Source: Sphingobacteriales bacterium
GTDB taxonomy: Bacteria; Bacteroidota; Bacteroidia; Chitinophagales; Chitinophagaceae
DNA length: 64,000 nucleotides
Reading direction: 5' to 3'
Assembly: GCA_016219985.1 (NCBI GenBank)
Contig: JACRJO010000010.1
Span: 164,374-228,373 of the forward strand
Below, piece after piece: positions 24,516 to 33,667 of this stretch; positions within the stretch are counted from its first letter, which is position 1, and every line of letters begins with the position of its first letter. Made by a program: the position numbers and the translations under genes. Under the pieces are notes generated by a model. It did not search any database, had not been told where the DNA came from, and saw only the letters and a program-made list of their open reading frames with translations.

Positions 24516-26885
24516 TTATTGAGGAGTTAGTTTTCTTATGTCATGCGTCTCGGTAACATAGAAAGCGCCGCTGGCATCCAATACAATCTTGTAGGGGTAA
24601 AACAACTTTGATGCGGTTCCTAATCCGTCAAGATTACCGACCGTACTGCCAGCAACTGTACTAACACTACCCGCAGGAGTCAGTTTGCGGATCTTATGAT
24701 TAGATCCATCTGCGATCAACATATTTCCTGAAGCATCAAACGCCATATCATATGGATTTTGAAACCGCGCATTTAATGCCGGCCCATCCAGGTATCCCGG
24801 GGTGCCGTCTCCGGCAACAGTACTAACTATGCCAACGCTGTTTATTTTCCGGATTCGATGATTTGCCCAGTCAGCAACATAAATATTTCCGGTAGCGTCG
24901 AGGCTGATACCCATGGGTGTGGCAAATTTCGCAGTATTGGCTGGACCATCTGAGTATCCGAAAGAGTTAGATCCGGCAACGGTGCTGACGATTCCGGAGC
25001 TAGCTATTTTCCGTATACAGTTACAACCATTGTCTGTTACAAAAATGTCTCCATTACTGTTAATAGTAAGACCCTGAAGAGAGGTAAATTGTGCACTGGC
25101 TGCGGGACCATCCAGATAACCGGGATTCAACCGATCTCCTGCATAAGTTGTCACTACCCCACCTGGTGTAATTTTTCGAACGCAGTTATTAAATTGATCA
25201 GTCACGAATAAGTTGCCGTTGTTGTCAAAAACAATTCCTGTTATTCCAAAAAACCGGGCCGCCGTTCCTGTAGCATCTACATAACCCGCTGTACCATTTC
25301 CGGCAAAAGTGCTAACGACACCCTGCGGAGTGATCTTACGGATACAATTATTATCAGCATCTGCAACAAATAAATTACCGGAAGCATCTATGGCTACTCC
25401 ATGAGGATTAAAGAATTTTGCGATTGCAACAGCGCCATCAACATATCCTGACGAACTGTTTCCCGCAATCGTAGTTACCATGTAATTCTGTAATTGGTTA
25501 CCGCATGCGGTAAGAGACAGATTGGATAGATTGAATGGAAGTGAATAAACATTCGGATTGCCGGACTGCTGAGCCTCCAGATCAACTGTTGTAATAGTTA
25601 TCGAGGTTCCAAAACAACGTGTAAATGTCGCGGAGAATTGTCCGTTTGCCTGAATAGGTATTGAATAGAATTTATTCTCCAAGTAGATCGTAACATACCC
25701 ATTCGTTACATTCTGCCCATTACATTTTTTGATTGTTCCTCCAACAACGAGTTTATTAACTCCGTAGTCCAAATTAATACTTCCGAGATTTGTATCTGTG
25801 CTTTTGGCACCTTCGGACCTGGTATAAACGGGGGAATAACATTCATCCAGCACGTTGATCGTTAAAGGAGAATTTGCCGGAACAATTAGCAAAGCATAGC
25901 CGGTGCTATCACTATAAGTAAAATATGTAAATGTCAATGGAGTACCGGCAACGTTTGCCGCGTCGACCCTAACCAGTGCATTAGGCAGTGGATTGCCTGA
26001 CAGATCTTTTAATGTCATTTCAAGCCTGATCCTTTGAAACGCGGGGATATCAAAATTATAAGGTGTAAAATGTTTTACCTGGCCACTGTATTTATCTGCC
26101 TGTTTGATAGCCGTATTTTCCTGTTTCCAGATACCATCTGTTTCATCCATATACCACATTGGAATCTTATCAGGCGCTTGCGATAGAAGATTATTGGGTA
26201 TTTTATAAGTAATGGTGGCCGGTTTGTTTTCTTTCAGTTGTAATTTCTCTCCAGCTGCACCCTCAAGTTCTACATTTAACATGCCAAAACTTTTCAATAC
26301 CGCCTGGTTGCCGTTGCTATCTACTGCATTTAAACTCCCCGGTATGATCTCAGGAAAATCAGCTATGGTAGGATCAATATCTGCTATCAGCACTTTTACA
26401 GTTCCTGCATACGATGAACCATTTGACTTCAGTACAATGCTATTTGCCTGGAACAAAATAGAATGACCGTTAATAGAAATAGTTCCTCCGTTTATTGAAT
26501 TGAATGAACCTGCAACATCTTTTCTTAATAACCGGATCTTAATAAAGTTCAACCCTTTTCCCGAGGCAGCGAATACTCTATAACCCTTGAAATATCCAGG
26601 AGCTTCCGCAGTTATAAGACTGCTGTATTTATCAAGGGTGATCTTATTGAAACGGAAGTATCCATTTGAGTCAGTACTGGTCTGGTTGCCCGCTTTAGTT
26701 CTAATAATTACATTCCTCATCGGCTGATCATTTTCATCAATTATCAGTCCTGTGACGGATGCCGTAACCGGATCATTCTTAACTGTGCCATTAACACTAT
26801 CCCAATTGATCTCTTTCTGGCAGCCGGCAAAGAGGAACAGCGTCAAAATGGAGACTACGAATAAGGCGGAAAAGCTAAATTTCAT
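24516..26885 (-). CDS. Large NHL-repeat lipoprotein with a carboxypeptidase-regulatory-like domain
   Basis: A 789-residue lipoprotein with lipobox LFAGC (Cys22). After it comes a CarboxypepD_reg-like Ig domain (about residues 42-115, GLIIDENDQPM then GYFRFNKI), a central beta-rich region, and a C-terminal propeller of six repeats of about 55 residues (GYVDG, GYVDA, GYLDG, GYSDG, GYLDG, GNLDG), each with F/Y-V-x-D and I-R-K-I. It is a surface or periplasmic protein. There is no cytochrome nearby, so this NHL protein belongs to another context. No function can be assigned. Confidence 0.75.
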   Translation of the reverse strand: MKFSFSALFVVSILTLFLFAGCQKEINWDSVNGTVKNDPVTASVTGLIIDENDQPMRNVIIRTKAGNQTSTDSNGYFRFNKITLDKYSSLITAEAPGYFKGYRVFAASGKGLNFIKIRLLRKDVAGSFNSINGGTISINGHSILFQANSIVLKSNGSSYAGTVKVLIADIDPTIADFPEIIPGSLNAVDSNGNQAVLKSFGMLNVELEGAAGEKLQLKENKPATITYKIPNNLLSQAPDKIPMWYMDETDGIWKQENTAIKQADKYSGQVKHFTPYNFDIPAFQRIRLEMTLKDLSGNPLPNALVRVDAANVAGTPLTFTYFTYSDSTGYALLIVPANSPLTINVLDECYSPVYTRSEGAKSTDTNLGSINLDYGVNKLVVGGTIKKCNGQNVTNGYVTIYLENKFYSIPIQANGQFSATFTRCFGTSITITTVDLEAQQSGNPNVYSLPFNLSNLSLTACGNQLQNYMVTTIAGNSSSGYVDGAVAIAKFFNPHGVAIDASGNLFVADADNNCIRKITPQGVVSTFAGNGTAGYVDATGTAARFFGITGIVFDNNGNLFVTDQFNNCVRKITPGGVVTTYAGDRLNPGYLDGPAASAQFTSLQGLTINSNGDIFVTDNGCNCIRKIASSGIVSTVAGSNSFGYSDGPANTAKFATPMGISLDATGNIYVADWANHRIRKINSVGIVSTVAGDGTPGYLDGPALNARFQNPYDMAFDASGNMLIADGSNHKIRKLTPAGSVSTVAGSTVGNLDGLGTASKLFYPYKIVLDASGAFYVTETHDIRKLTPQ

Positions 26886-26977
26886 TTTGAATGTTAAACA
26901 ATCAAGATAGTAAAAAACTTCTTACCCCCAAAGCTTCTCATAGCTACAACTTTCGGCAATAAGGGGAGCTAAAAATG

Positions 26978-27014
26978 AAGCCTTGTAAAAATTTGATTTA
27001 CAAGGCTTTTTTAT
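26978..27014. terminator. Terminator between higA and the NHL lipoprotein gene
   Basis: A 12-bp perfect stem AAGCCTTGTAAA/TTTACAAGGCTT has T-rich runs on both sides. It ends the leftward higBA transcript. Confidence 0.75.
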
Positions 27015-27049
27015 TTTACCCTTACCGGATAATTGAACCGGAGATTCAG

Positions 27050-27406
27050 TTACGCTAAAAAAACTTCAGCAGGAATACTCAATTCTTTGTGAAATAGCCT
27101 TGCTAACTCTATTGTAAGTGGCTTGCGTTTGTTTAAAAGCGCAGAAACATAGCCTTTACTTCCCACCTTACCCACCAGATCTTTATTCTTCAAACCCAGG
27201 TCCAGCATTTTTAGTTTGATAACTTCAATGGGGTCCGGTACAGGAACAGGATACTGCAGGTCTTCATATTGTTTTATCAGTAAAAGTGCCACCTGCACTT
27301 TTTCACCTACCGGGCTGTCGGGCTTAACATGATTATCAAATTGCTTGTCAATCCAATCCAGGTATTCCTGATATTGCTTTTTTGTTTTTATTATTTTAAG
27401 TTCCAT
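27050..27406 (-). CDS. higA: HigA-type antitoxin
   Basis: A 118-residue antitoxin with a C-terminal helix-turn-helix (GLKNKDLVGKVGSKGYVSALLN) of the XRE/HigA type, and an N-terminal helical part that binds the toxin. It follows the toxin gene by 2 bases and is the second gene of the operon. It is expected to neutralise HigB and to repress the shared promoter, probably by binding the 25-bp palindrome at 27735-27759. Confidence 0.85.
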   Translation of the reverse strand: MELKIIKTKKQYQEYLDWIDKQFDNHVKPDSPVGEKVQVALLLIKQYEDLQYPVPVPDPIEVIKLKMLDLGLKNKDLVGKVGSKGYVSALLNKRKPLTIELARLFHKELSIPAEVFLA

Positions 27407-27408
27407 AA

Positions 27409-27720
27409 TTATTTCTTTTTATACTGAATAATAGTAACGTTCATTTTATCATATTCGGCAAGTGCTCCGAACCATTTTACCTGGATGGCCTTAAACTCAA
27501 ACACAATTCTCACAACCAGCCTGTATTTATTTCCCATGACATTAAAAACTACCCTGTCATCTGCAACAAGGCTTGCATTTCCGTACACTTTTTTCAATTC
27601 ATTAAAGTTTTTAAAATCACCATTCACCAGTTCATGATACCATTCCTGCAAAGCTGTTGCAGCAGCCGGGTACTTCTTACAGTATTCCAGCAAAGTCTTT
27701 CTGGTTATGATATTAAACAC
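27409..27720 (-). CDS. higB: HigB-type mRNA interferase toxin
   Basis: A 103-residue toxin of the HigB family (RelE fold): VVFNVMGNKYRLV in the centre and KWFGALAEYDKM near the end, where relatives have the WFGTHAEYDK pattern. It should cleave mRNA at the ribosome. It comes before the antitoxin, as usual for HigBA. The ATG lies 5 bases after a good -7 element, so the mRNA may be nearly leaderless. Confidence 0.85.
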   Translation of the reverse strand: MFNIITRKTLLEYCKKYPAAATALQEWYHELVNGDFKNFNELKKVYGNASLVADDRVVFNVMGNKYRLVVRIVFEFKAIQVKWFGALAEYDKMNVTIIQYKKK

Positions 27721-27724
27721 GGTA

Positions 27725-27759
27725 CAAAGGTAATAAAAGTTTTCTATTAGAAAACTTTT
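27725..27759 (-). promoter_or_regulatory. higBA promoter and operator
   Basis: On the minus strand TACCTTTG (27725-27732) is a perfect -7 element. Directly upstream is a perfect palindrome with 11-bp arms and a 3-base centre (27735-27759, AGAAAACTTTT arm). It covers the spacer between the -7 and -33 positions, as expected for an autorepressor site. Confidence 0.65.
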
Positions 27760-27818
27760 TTGCTGCTGTTAATAAATCGCTAAGCTTATAAATAACCTGC
27801 AGATCCTCAATAATCTGT

Positions 27819-28843
27819 TCAAGTTAATTTCACCTGGGGGAGCAACTCTTGACAACCTGGCATATTTGCCGGGTTTTGTTTTCTGAAAGCCTTGATACTC
27901 ATACAGATAAGCGAAAAAACTTCATTCATTTTCGTGGTTCGATACTTTCTGTCTTCATAAATCAGATTTTCCGGGAATATCGATCAACCATTTTAGATTT
28001 TGCCTCTGTAGGTGCTGAACTATAGTACTTGGTCAGATTGCCTAAAAAAGACAAACCATAAGGCATATACTTCGAAAACCCCTGTCCATTTTGGCAATAC
28101 TAATATGCTTGCCTGATAACTCGTTTTTCCGGGCATCAGGAGTAGATTTTATTTCCTTGTAGTCAACAGGACTAATTAAATCATCAATAAACTTCATCCT
28201 AACCGATTCGAGTCCCTTATCAATGTTATTTATTTACGTTCCCAATTTTGTTTTTTCCTGTTCTCTGGCTTTATCACCGGAGTTGAACACGTCCTCTAAA
28301 ACTCGATAGTAAAGTGTCAACACTTCATCACAAACCCCGAATGAACAGAGATACCGAATAAGGCCTTCATTTGCTTCAGATGCAGAGGTATTGTTATAAT
28401 AGTTATACTTTCTCTGGCAATGGCAACAGTGATATACCTTGCCTGAACAACCGGTAGAGCCTGAGCCAGTCATTGCCTTACCCCAAAGCGGGCAAATAAG
28501 ATGACCACTCAGAGGCAATTCATCTTTAGTGGTTTTTGATTTATAGGGCTTCCTTCTGGCTAAAAATATTGCCTGCGCGCTGCAGCACACTTCCTCAGTA
28601 ATAATAGGCTCATGAACTCCTTCAGCGGTTTGTTCTGCTTCATCTTCAAAAGACTCTGTTCTGATTTTTCCAATATAGATGGGGTTAGTAAGTATGTCAT
28701 AGAACTTCCGCTTTGAAATTCTCAATCCTTTTGCAAACACTTGCCTCCAAACTTCATTTGCATTATTTGCATCTTGTGCATAAGTCTCAAAAAGCCCGCC
28801 TGACTAAATTTGCTGTTTCTTTGTTTGGAATAATTATTTTGGA
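27819..28843 (-). pseudogene. Decayed serine site-specific recombinase
   Basis: The middle part (28234-28740 reads open for 168 residues) has the recombinase domain (FYDILTNPIYIGKI) and a zinc ribbon with a lost cysteine (CPLWGK where relatives have CPKCGK). Upstream, IIPNKETANLVRRAF is in another frame and is joined through GCTTTTTGAG, where one T is extra. Downstream, DKGLESVRMKFIDDLI and then FPENLIYEDRKYRTTKM lie in two further frames. The catalytic resolvase domain with the serine is missing. It is a remnant of an integrated element, next to higBA. Confidence 0.75.
27854..27882 (+). terminator. Terminator-like hairpin within the recombinase remnant
   Basis: AACCTGGC pairs with GCCGGGTT around ATATTT and is followed by TTTTGTTTT. 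No plus-strand gene precedes it. It follows TTCAAGT (27818-27824) and GGGGGAG (27836-27842), a weak likeness to a tRNA 3' end. Confidence 0.4.
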
Positions 28844-29021
28844 ACAATATCAGCAGCATCAGCAGTTTGCTTGTTGTGCGGCGCTCTAAATCAGGCTTAA
28901 TCAATTTTTTCCCTTATTCATTGCTATTTCTCCTTCACTCCTTCTTTTCTTCTTTTATCTGAAAAATGCTTAGGATATTTTTGTGCGTAATTTTATATTT
29001 AACAAATAATAATTTATCAGA

Positions 29022-29768
29022 ATGAGAAAAGAACTGATTTTTTTACGATTATTTGCAGTCACTACCGGCATTGGTGTTTTAATTATTGTTGCGACAGCTT
29101 TTAAGAGAATAGGTAATCAAAAATTCAGCGAGATTGATGTGGAAAGAATCAATGTCGTTGAAAAAGACGGGACAATAAAAATGATAATAACAAATGTTGA
29201 CAAATTCCCAAATGGAAAAGACACAATTAATGGCAAACCAACCAACAAGGACCGCAAGAAACGCTCAGGTATGCTTTTTTTCAATGAGGACGGTATCGAA
29301 TGCGGAGGATTTATTTACGATGGGCAAAAAAATACAAACGGCCATAGCTCAGGACTTTCACTAACTTATGACCAATACGATGGTGATCAGGTAATGCAGT
29401 TGCTTACACAAGACCAAAAGAAAGGAGACAAGAGATTTGTAAGCAGTGGTTTAATGTTTAATGACAGGCCATCAAAAGAATCGCAAATTAAAACAGGGGA
29501 AATTATGAAGGAATTAGAAGAAATTGGGAAAAAAGACCCTATAGCAGCCCAGGAAAAATACAAAAAGTATGAAGAGCAAGGCCTGATAGGTGGTGCACCT
29601 CGTGTAATGCTCGGGAAATCGATGAGTGAAAACAATGGGCTGTTTCTTTTTGATAATAAAGGAATGCCAAGGGCTATGTTTTATGTAGATAAAGAAAATA
29701 ATGCCAAACTTGACTTCTTTGATGACAAGGGAAATATTATTGCCTCATTACCACAAAGAAGCAAATAG
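29022..29768 (+). CDS. Membrane-anchored protein of unknown function
   Basis: A 248-residue protein with an N-terminal membrane segment (about residues 7-27) and a polar body. Four or more repeats of a strand-turn motif can be seen (GMLFFNEDGIECGGF, GLFLFDNKGMPRAMF, AKLDFFDDKGNIIAS). Similar proteins occur in Bacteroidota without an assigned role. Base use is clearly more AT-rich than in the genes on either side, as in the LytTR pair that follows. Confidence 0.65.
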   Translation: MRKELIFLRLFAVTTGIGVLIIVATAFKRIGNQKFSEIDVERINVVEKDGTIKMIITNVDKFPNGKDTINGKPTNKDRKKRSGMLFFNEDGIECGGFIYDGQKNTNGHSSGLSLTYDQYDGDQVMQLLTQDQKKGDKRFVSSGLMFNDRPSKESQIKTGEIMKELEEIGKKDPIAAQEKYKKYEEQGLIGGAPRVMLGKSMSENNGLFLFDNKGMPRAMFYVDKENNAKLDFFDDKGNIIASLPQRSK

Positions 29769-29838
29769 CAAATTAATTTATAAAAAACAGGCTTGTGAAA
29801 AGCAAGCTTATTTTCTGCATTGTTTCATTAAGGTAGAA

Positions 29839-30861
29839 ATGAAAAATTGGCTCAACAAGATTTATAATAACCGATATTTCATACTGTTCATTATGTTTTT
29901 TGCATATGTGCAGTCAATATTTATAAGGGCGACTGTATGGGAAGAAATTAACGCCTATACATTTACACCCGAAGCGCTTTTCTTTTCCTTGTATTATGCA
30001 GGTATATTATTTGCAATTATTCTGGCAGTACTAAAAAAAAGGAAGCAATCGGATATTTTTTCTGTTGGAGGACTGCTAAAAGCATTTGGATTATCGCTTA
30101 TCTTATATCTCATTGCAATGAAAGTTTGCGGTTTTTTTATATCTTTTGCATTCAATACGGTTGAGCGGAATTTCAATCAGAAAACATTTTTATATACCAT
30201 GTTTTCTGATTTTTTAAATGGGTTAATATACGGCAGCTTTTTTCTTGCCTATTACTATTATAAAAAAAATAAGACAGTTGAACATCAGTTATCCGTCTAT
30301 CATCAGGCAATTGCAGAAAATAAAATACATCTGCTGAAATCTCAGCTCAATCCTCATTTTTTGTTTAACAACCTGAATGTCCTCGATCAATTTATTGCGG
30401 AGGATAAGAATAAAGCCTCAGGTTTTTTGAATAGGTTTTCCGAGATTTACCGGTATGTTTTGCAGTCATCCGAAAAAAAGATCATTAGCCTGAAGGAGGA
30501 AATAAATTTTGCAGAGGAGTATTTCAGGCTCATTCAGTATAAATATGAAAATGCATATCAAATGATTATTGAGGGCAAAAGCAATGATGGTTATATAGTA
30601 CCGCTTACATTGCAACTGCTTATTGAGAATGCCATACAGCATAACCTGGGAACTCAGGAGAATCCGGTTGTTATAAATATAGTTTTAACAGATAAAATCA
30701 GCATTACAAACAATATTAAATTTAAAAAAAGTAGCAAACAAACAAATGGAAGGGCTTTGAGCAATCTGAAAGAGCAGTATAAGTTATTAACCAGGGAGTC
30801 CATTGGAATTTACCAATCTGCCAGCACTTTTTCTGTAATTATTCCTATTATCTATACTTAA
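29839..30861 (+). CDS. LytS-type sensor histidine kinase, pair 1
   Basis: About 340 residues from the ATG at 29839; the longer open frame from 29701 overlaps the previous gene and is unlikely. Four membrane segments are followed by a His_kinase domain with LKSQLNPHFLFNNLN, where His is the phosphorylated residue, and a degenerate ATPase domain with LIENAIQHN. It is AT-rich. It is followed by its regulator with a 5-base gap. The signal is unknown. Confidence 0.85.
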   Translation: MKNWLNKIYNNRYFILFIMFFAYVQSIFIRATVWEEINAYTFTPEALFFSLYYAGILFAIILAVLKKRKQSDIFSVGGLLKAFGLSLILYLIAMKVCGFFISFAFNTVERNFNQKTFLYTMFSDFLNGLIYGSFFLAYYYYKKNKTVEHQLSVYHQAIAENKIHLLKSQLNPHFLFNNLNVLDQFIAEDKNKASGFLNRFSEIYRYVLQSSEKKIISLKEEINFAEEYFRLIQYKYENAYQMIIEGKSNDGYIVPLTLQLLIENAIQHNLGTQENPVVINIVLTDKISITNNIKFKKSSKQTNGRALSNLKEQYKLLTRESIGIYQSASTFSVIIPIIYT

Positions 30862-30866
30862 GAAGA

Positions 30867-31634
30867 ATGATAAAAGTACTCATAGTAGAGGACGAAATTC
30901 CGGCAAGAAAAAAATTAAAACGGTTTATTTCTGAACTGAATACTGAAGTAAAAATTGCAGCAGAGGTTGAAACAGTATCAGGGGGGATCACGTTCCTTAA
31001 AGCTAATTCAGTAGATTTAATATTTTCAGACATAGAACTCCTGGATGGCAATTCCTTTGAAATCTATAGTCAAGTTTCTATTCTCTGCCCAGTTATCTTC
31101 ACAACAGCTTATGACCAGTTTTGGATGAATGCTTTTGAAAGTAACGGCATAGACTATTTACTTAAACCATTTTCCCAGGAACGTTTTCAGAAATCCTGGA
31201 ATAAATTTCTTATGTTCAGAAATTCCAATTCCTTGGATTTTAACGCAATTAATAATTTTACCACGCTTATTCAAAAAACATTTGCGGAAAAGCAATATAA
31301 GAAACGGTTTACTGTCAATACCCGGCATGGAATATATTTTTTGGAAATTGAAAACATTTTATTTTTTGAGGCCAGCGCTGGCGTTGTTATCGTTTATGAC
31401 ACCCAATGCAAAAAACATATACTTACCGAATCTACCATCAAAGAAATTGAGGAGCAGCTGAACCCTGATAGTTTTTTTAGAATCAACAGAAGCGAACTTA
31501 TAAATAAGGCCTATATCGAAAAAATTGAACGCTACAATAAAAATTCACTCGCTATAAAAATAAGGGGTTATGAAAAGTACCTGAAGACCAGCCAAAATAA
31601 TACAGCCATATTTCGGGAATGGGTCGAAAAATAA
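30867..31634 (+). CDS. LytTR response regulator, pair 1
   Basis: A 255-residue regulator with a receiver domain (Asp55 in FSDIELLDG, with Lys in LLKPF) and a C-terminal LytTR DNA-binding domain (from about residue 150; RINRSELINKAYIEKIE). It is the partner of the kinase immediately upstream. Its targets are unknown; I found no clear TAGAC repeats in front of this operon, unlike for pair 2. Confidence 0.85.
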   Translation: MIKVLIVEDEIPARKKLKRFISELNTEVKIAAEVETVSGGITFLKANSVDLIFSDIELLDGNSFEIYSQVSILCPVIFTTAYDQFWMNAFESNGIDYLLKPFSQERFQKSWNKFLMFRNSNSLDFNAINNFTTLIQKTFAEKQYKKRFTVNTRHGIYFLEIENILFFEASAGVVIVYDTQCKKHILTESTIKEIEEQLNPDSFFRINRSELINKAYIEKIERYNKNSLAIKIRGYEKYLKTSQNNTAIFREWVEK

Positions 31635-32166
31635 GGGCGCTGGCATAAGTTCGTATTGGCAATTTTGTGCCTGAAGTGTATTTTCAAAATTTGCATTTCT
31701 ATCTTCATTTTTACAAGCAGAACAATTGCGGATTTCATAGTTATAGAAATGACGTGACCTGGTTTAATGGTTATGATGCCGGGCAGTATGAGGATAGTAA
31801 TATACTGACGTCAGGCTGCTTCTGCGTAACGCTGCAGGAGTTTTAATATCAGGGAAGACTGGAAATGTATTCTACGAATTGCGCTGTTAGGTCTACTGAA
31901 TTCAACTGGCGGTCAAACAGCTTCACGCTGCCACCTGTTCCCGAACCTGCTGATCCGACCGGCTTTGGGGATCATAAGCGGTCCGGCATAGCCTGTTGAT
32001 CTGTTCGTGCCTTTGCATGAGCCTGTTTACGAATCTTTAGCAGCCTGGGCTCTGAATGTCCATAAAAGAGGAATAACCGTCTGCATACAACAGGTTGATA
32101 AAGCCGGTTTTGCAACCCTGCAAAATACTTTTTGCTGCAGATTTTTTATTCATTAAAAGTACTGTT
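31635..32166. other. Intergenic region with an unassigned open frame
   Basis: These 532 bases hold no gene I can support. An ATG-less frame of about 65 codons on the plus strand, from about 31643 to 31845, reads VPEVYFQNLHFY to VTLQEF and matches nothing I know. It may be a remnant. Confidence 0.3.
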
Positions 32167-32599
32167 GTGAAATTCAACAAAAGCCTGATCCTGGTTACAA
32201 TGGCCATGACTTCGTTCCTGTCCTGTAAGAAAGATGGGAACGAAGCCTGTAACAAAACCCTGACGGGTCCCGCCGGAACGTATACCCTGTTGTCGGCTGA
32301 GTACAAGCAGACTGCCACGTCTACCCCCGACCGGCCTGAAAGCGGCTATGGATCCCTGTGAAAAGGAAGATCAGGTAACCCTGAATGCCAATGGAACCTG
32401 GATCTATACGGATGCAGGTACTGTTTGTACACCGTCGGGTAATGACAATGGTACCTGGTCCATCAGCGGTGATGTTATTACCAGCGATGGGTTGGTAAGC
32501 GGGAAAGTACAGTTGTATGATTGTAATAAACTGGTTTGTGTTACACAGAATGTAATAGTGCCCGGGGATCAGGTCACGCAGGTGCTGCGAAAGCAATAA
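32167..32599 (+). pseudogene. Lipocalin-like lipoprotein, frameshifted
   Basis: The GTG at 32167 starts a lipoprotein signal ending FLSC, then GTYTLLSAEYKQT. The frame is broken near 32325 within the run CCCCC. The second frame continues as LKAAMDPCEKEDQVTLN and NGTWSISGD, the typical GTW repeats of lipocalin-like proteins. Removing one C joins the frames into a protein of about 143 residues. It may be a real pseudogene, a phase-variable gene or an assembly error. Confidence 0.65.
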
Positions 32600-32606
32600 A
32601 CGCCGC

Positions 32607-32644
32607 AAAAAAAATACCTGTTGAAATCAACTGATATTTTTTTT
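32607..32644. terminator. Bidirectional terminator between convergent genes
   Basis: An A-run and T-run enclose a hairpin with inner stem GTTGA/TCAAC. It lies between the convergent lipocalin-like gene and the DUF3108-like gene. Confidence 0.65.
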
Positions 32645-32661
32645 GAATTGGACCGGCTTGC

Positions 32662-33477
32662 TTAATTGCTGAAACCCAGTTTGATCTTAAAGCGGTACAT
32701 ACCGGATCCGATCACCTGTTCCAGCTTCAGTACTTCTTTTGTTTTTTTGCTGATCCAGAATATTTCTTTGTTGCCCGGCGAGTCGTTCACCAGCAGCCAG
32801 CAATTTATTTTTTGCTGGTCATATCCTTCCAGTACGGCTTCGCCGGTTACTGTATATGCTACTTCCTCATAACCGGATGCGGTGCCGGGATCATAGAAGG
32901 GAATCAGGAAGGTCACATTTTTCCTGTACGGGAGTATGGGAAACGTTTCCAGGTCGAGGTGCCAGTTGAAAAATTGTTTGCCGGCTGCAGTCTGATAGCC
33001 CGCCCATATTTTTTGGGTTCTGCTACCCGTATCGGCAGCCGTCAGGAGCTTATCGTTGACGGTTACCGTATTATTCATCATGTCTACGACGGTTTTTGTA
33101 ACCGTTTTTGCGGGACTGTTTTTTGAGGTCTGTACTTTCCACCAGGTTTCATGGTACAGGGGTTGCAGGGTGGCTTCATCGGAATACGATTTCACGATAT
33201 GCATGATGCTGTCTTTGTCTTCCCATTCCTGCAGAATTTCAATGGCGGGTTTGTTTTTGTACAGGGTCCGTTTGATTGTCCGGGTCCAGAACTGTGTCAT
33301 TACCCGGACGGAATCTTTTTTCATTTTGAAGTAAACAAGATACCGGTGGGTACCTTCCCGCAGTACTTGGGTATTGATGTTTTTCAATGTGATCCGGATC
33401 GTGTCCCGGTGTTGTGCCTGTACAGACAGGGTTTGTATGAGCAGTACGGTAAACAGGAGTTTCATTTTTGTATTCAT
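32662..33477 (-). CDS. Secreted protein, possibly DUF3108-like
   Basis: A 271-residue exported protein with a signal peptide of about 21 residues (ending VQAQ). The body is beta-rich with repeated strand patterns such as DTGSRTQKIW and KNVTFLIPFYDPG, and ends KTKEVLKLEQVIGSGMY, which is reminiscent of DUF3108 proteins. The function is unknown. It is divergent from the second LytTR pair, so its promoter shares the 190-base gap that contains the TAGAC repeats. Confidence 0.6.
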   Translation of the reverse strand: MNTKMKLLFTVLLIQTLSVQAQHRDTIRITLKNINTQVLREGTHRYLVYFKMKKDSVRVMTQFWTRTIKRTLYKNKPAIEILQEWEDKDSIMHIVKSYSDEATLQPLYHETWWKVQTSKNSPAKTVTKTVVDMMNNTVTVNDKLLTAADTGSRTQKIWAGYQTAAGKQFFNWHLDLETFPILPYRKNVTFLIPFYDPGTASGYEEVAYTVTGEAVLEGYDQQKINCWLLVNDSPGNKEIFWISKKTKEVLKLEQVIGSGMYRFKIKLGFSN

Positions 33478-33566
33478 GCTGTTATTTTTCAGGGTTTAAA
33501 ATTCCGGTTTCCGGGTATAGTCCGGCGGGATTCTTATATAAGGCCGTTCCGGTAATTGCTTTTTAA

Positions 33567-33612
33567 TAGACCAGAAAGCCCTTTTTATAGACCAAATATC
33601 AATCTCGTAGAC
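33567..33612 (+). promoter_or_regulatory. Three direct TAGAC repeats upstream of LytTR pair 2
   Basis: TAGAC occurs at 33567, 33588 and 33608, spaced 21 and 20 bp, two helical turns. This is the spacing known for LytTR-family DNA-binding sites (for example AgrA). They lie 60-100 bases before the kinase gene. The same pair of words with a 21-bp spacing precedes the Crp/Fnr gene. Confidence 0.6.
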
Positions 33613-33667
33613 GGTTTCGGTTACTTCGGCCGAAAATGGCTTAAATTACCAGCGGTTTTCTTATCGT

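Noticed and set aside
24215..31634. tRNA-Asn as the attachment site of the AT-rich segment
   Set aside because: No second copy of the tRNA 3' end was found at the far border; the second tRNA copy is adjacent and full length.
31643..31845. ATG-less frame of about 65 codons
   Set aside because: No start codon, no family and no clear continuation on either side, so it is listed only as part of the intergenic region.
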